DNA of 64,000 nt from assembly GCA_014706295.1 (NCBI GenBank), contig JACSVZ010000016.1:1574168-1638167 (forward strand). Reading direction: 5' to 3'. The notes below the pieces were generated by a model. It saw only the letters and a list, made by a program, of their open reading frames with translations. It searched no databases and was not told the DNA's origin. A program made the position numbers and the translations under genes. The stretch comes from Lycocorax pyrrhopterus obiensis. Taxonomy: Eukaryota; Chordata; Aves; Passeriformes; Paradisaeidae. This document shows, piece by piece, positions 61,466 to 64,000 of the stretch (the first letter of the stretch is position 1; the number at the start of each line of letters is the position of its first letter).

Positions 61466-64000
61466 AAAACCCCTGACTCCAGCTTCTTGCTGACTCTGGG
61501 TAGGAGTTAGACTGGTAAGTGTCTCTAAGCCCAGCTCCCTTGGCCTCCTTTTGGGGCAAAAAGTGCCTGGGACACCCTTTCCTCTGGATCCCTTAGATTG
61601 CCGTGCTTGTCACACAAGTCCCCCAGCTCAAAGCAGGTTAAGCAAGCCACCATTTCCCAGTTTTCAGCTGGAGATGTGGAGCTGACAGGTGACTGACACC
61701 AATGCACGGCCGGGGCCTGGGAGAACAACCCACAGGGATTTCTGAGAGCTGGATTTGCCAGGCAACCTCTCCTCTGCTGCTGCAAGTCATTTGATTGTGG
61801 GGTGTTTCTGATGAAATGTGTCGGCTTCTATAGGTTATTGCTTCCCAGGAAAACTCAATTTCATTGGGAGACAACTGACCAGCTCCTTTCCTAATAAGCA
61901 CCACCAAATCATCTGATGTTATCAGTAACAGAATGAGAGCTGGCAAGAAATTTAATTTGAAATGCGGGAATAACTAATATTGGGGGAAAACCTAACTTTT
62001 CTGCTCCACTGGGGACTAGTGCAGCGCCAGGGGATTCACTAAAAAGCACAGTTCTTATTTTAAATATTTGCTAAGTGAATGTAGAGGCAATTGTTTGGGG
62101 AAGTATTTGTCAAATAAACTCGAACAACAAATGCATTTGAGGAAATTGGATTTGTCCACCTGATATTGCAGCAACAAGAGAGGAGGCTAAATTCATCAGA
62201 TAAACTGTTCAGCTGAACTGTTTGTTCTCCTCTATCCACCCTCCAATCATTATTTTAGAGAGACTACAACTGTTGTAGGCATTGTGCAGAAAATTTATAG
62301 GAAACAGATCTCTGGCTGCTGAAGCCCAGAGCCTGCGTGATGGACGTGGCAGATAGGGGAAGATTTAGCACCCAGCACTCTGCGGGAGGAGGCGAGCCCA
62401 TCTCTGTGCCCAGGGTGGTGAGTTCTCTCCCTGCACCCACCTCAGACACTCGCTAGGTTTGTTTTGTTTCATCCAGCCGCAATGTGGTGGTGGGAGCTGC
62501 CACCGCGACCATCGCGGAGGGGATTGAACCCTCAGCTGGCTCCGTCCTCAGCGACAGAACAGCAGCTGGGAAGGCAGGTCAGGACTTTCGGGATGTGAGC
62601 ACAGACTGGGAAATGTGGGGCACCAGTAGTTGGTACAAACTCCATCTCCTGGCGTTCTCCCAGCACCTGAAACGAGGAGGCAATTGCTCCAGGGCCTCCC
62701 AGCCGTGCTGATTTGTGGCTGAGGGGGAAATGGGTTCTGGGCGGGTGCTGCCCATCTCCATCAGTTATATATGCGAAGCCCTTGGCCAGGTGCTTAAAGC
62801 AGGATGGGGAGATGTGGCTCACTTCGTTTTGCAGGCAGGGACTGTAGAAATCAATTTTATAGCTGCCCTGGCTTCCAGGAGCACTGAGCTCAGAGAGCAG
62901 GAAGGGGCTCCTCAGGGCTAACTGCTGGGATGTGAGGGTGTGGGCAGAGCACAAGGGGTGCACACAGCCTCTGCAGCAGTCTGGAGTAGATGTTGAGGGA
63001 AGGAAAAAGGAAAAGAAGAAGGGATTTGATTTCCAGAAGAGCAAATTCAGGGAAGTAACTCATAGATAAATTCGGGAAAGCAAATGGTGCAAAGTTGCTG
63101 TTGTCGGAGCACAGACAAGTTCCCAAATGGCTTGGGAAGCTGAGATCAAGACAGGAGGTGACTGTAGTTTGGAGATGCAAGATGTAAGGTCAGGAGCCAA
63201 ATCTCTGAGCTGCAGAAAAATGAACCTGTATTTTAGGCTTGGAAAAAGGTGGAGAAGTGATGGAAGTACACGTGGCAGTGAGAGAGGAAGGAGCTCGCTG
63301 CAGGGGAGGCAGCACAGCAGGCAGGGCAAGAGATTTGTTCCCTTTGGAGGGGTCTCAGCTGAGCTCCCAAGGCCTGTCTGGGTAATCTTTATCCTCTGAG
63401 ACCTGTATCTCTGCAGTGAGGCTAAAATAATGTAGGTTTTCTTTGTTCTTCCCGTGCACACAAAATTTCTCTCTAGGGCTGTCAACGGAGTGTCTTCCAG
63501 GCCTGGAAAAATTCATGCTTTTAAAGCCTCTCAGACCTTCATAGTGGAAATGAGCCTGGCATAGAAATATCTGGAGAAAATCCGAAGTGCAGACTGTGGG
63601 TTAGAAAGTGCAGGTCTCCCCTCTCTGTTTGTTCCTTGGGTCTTTTGGTGTTCGGCTTTCACTGGGTTGAGCTGGATGAACCAGGGCACGTTCACCTCAG
63701 AGGGCAGCGAGCACCATGGGATGGACTCCCATGGGATACCACAGGAGGTTATCCCTGGGTGTTTCTCTCCATGGCCTTTGTGCTGGGCTTGATCTGTGCC
63801 CCACACTTTTAGCTTGGTTTTCAGCCTTGGTGCAGCTTTCCCCAGGTAAATCCAGGTGCTGTTCCAAACTCCCAGCTCCCGGCGTACACGGGGTGCTGAG
63901 GGCCAGCTCATCCATCTGCATGCTCTCCTGGGATACTTCCTGACCTGGAATGTCCTGGGTTGTGCCTGGCTGAGCTCACTCACTGTTCCTCTTCTGGGCC
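61466..64000. other. Intergenic, no gene recognised
   Basis: 2.5 kb to the window end. AT-rich non-repetitive DNA lies at 61850-62300. No exon, RNA gene or CR1 is recognised. Confidence 0.5.

Noticed and set aside
15968..64000. Search for neighbouring genes of the mammalian EPHB3 region (such as VPS8)
   Set aside because: None of the translated frames resembles a known protein, so the next gene is probably beyond the window.

Overview
This window comes from a vertebrate nuclear genome, almost certainly a bird. It carries the 3' two-thirds of an Eph receptor tyrosine kinase gene whose protein matches EPHB3 throughout. It also carries many short, 5'-truncated CR1 retroposons with the avian-type 3' end (a segment like GGTTGGACTCGATGATC, then degenerate ATTCTATG repeats). 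There is no operon structure and no other convincing protein-coding gene. The species cannot be named from the sequence alone.

Layout: bases 1-15967 hold EPHB3 on the + strand, with the 5' exons outside the window. Eleven coding exons can be placed at 1360-1541, 3195-3357, 5444-5552, 5764-5828, 9730-9852, 10931-11178, 11457-11672, 13772-13921, 14444-14637, 15108-15263 and 15859-15967. Nine of the ten internal exons have the usual EPHB length and all have usual phases (163, 109, 65, 123, 248, 216, 150, 194 and 156 nt); the spliced frame stays open for 570 codons to the TGA at 15965-15967. In order they encode the second fibronectin III repeat, the transmembrane helix, the juxtamembrane tyrosines, a complete and apparently active kinase domain, and the SAM domain. 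A probable 3' UTR follows to about 17.4 kb.

From about 17.5 to 64 kb the sequence looks intergenic. It contains CR1 copies in both orientations from at least three subfamilies, several microsatellites, CpG-rich islands (about 23.9-24.5, 25.5-25.8, 31.1-31.2 and 40.2-40.35 kb), and AT-rich low-repeat stretches that resemble conserved enhancers. One well-formed poly(A) site at 25.995 kb lies downstream of a good splice acceptor at 25.663 kb. It may mark the last exon of an unannotated transcript or a distal EPHB3 3' end.

The most notable observations are: (1) EPHB3 exon 6 runs 57 nt (19 codons) past its usual 125-nt end, because the expected GT donor reads CT and an in-frame GT downstream is used; (2) several EPHB3 splice acceptors are built from, or directly abut, CR1 tails or a microsatellite; (3) the receptor ends in -SMA rather than the usual V-x-V PDZ ligand; (4) there are clusters of octamer, CRE/ATF-like and GGATTA motifs in the 3' flank. 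I found no evidence of a new gene system; the long open frames outside EPHB3 look like chance or CR1-derived frames.
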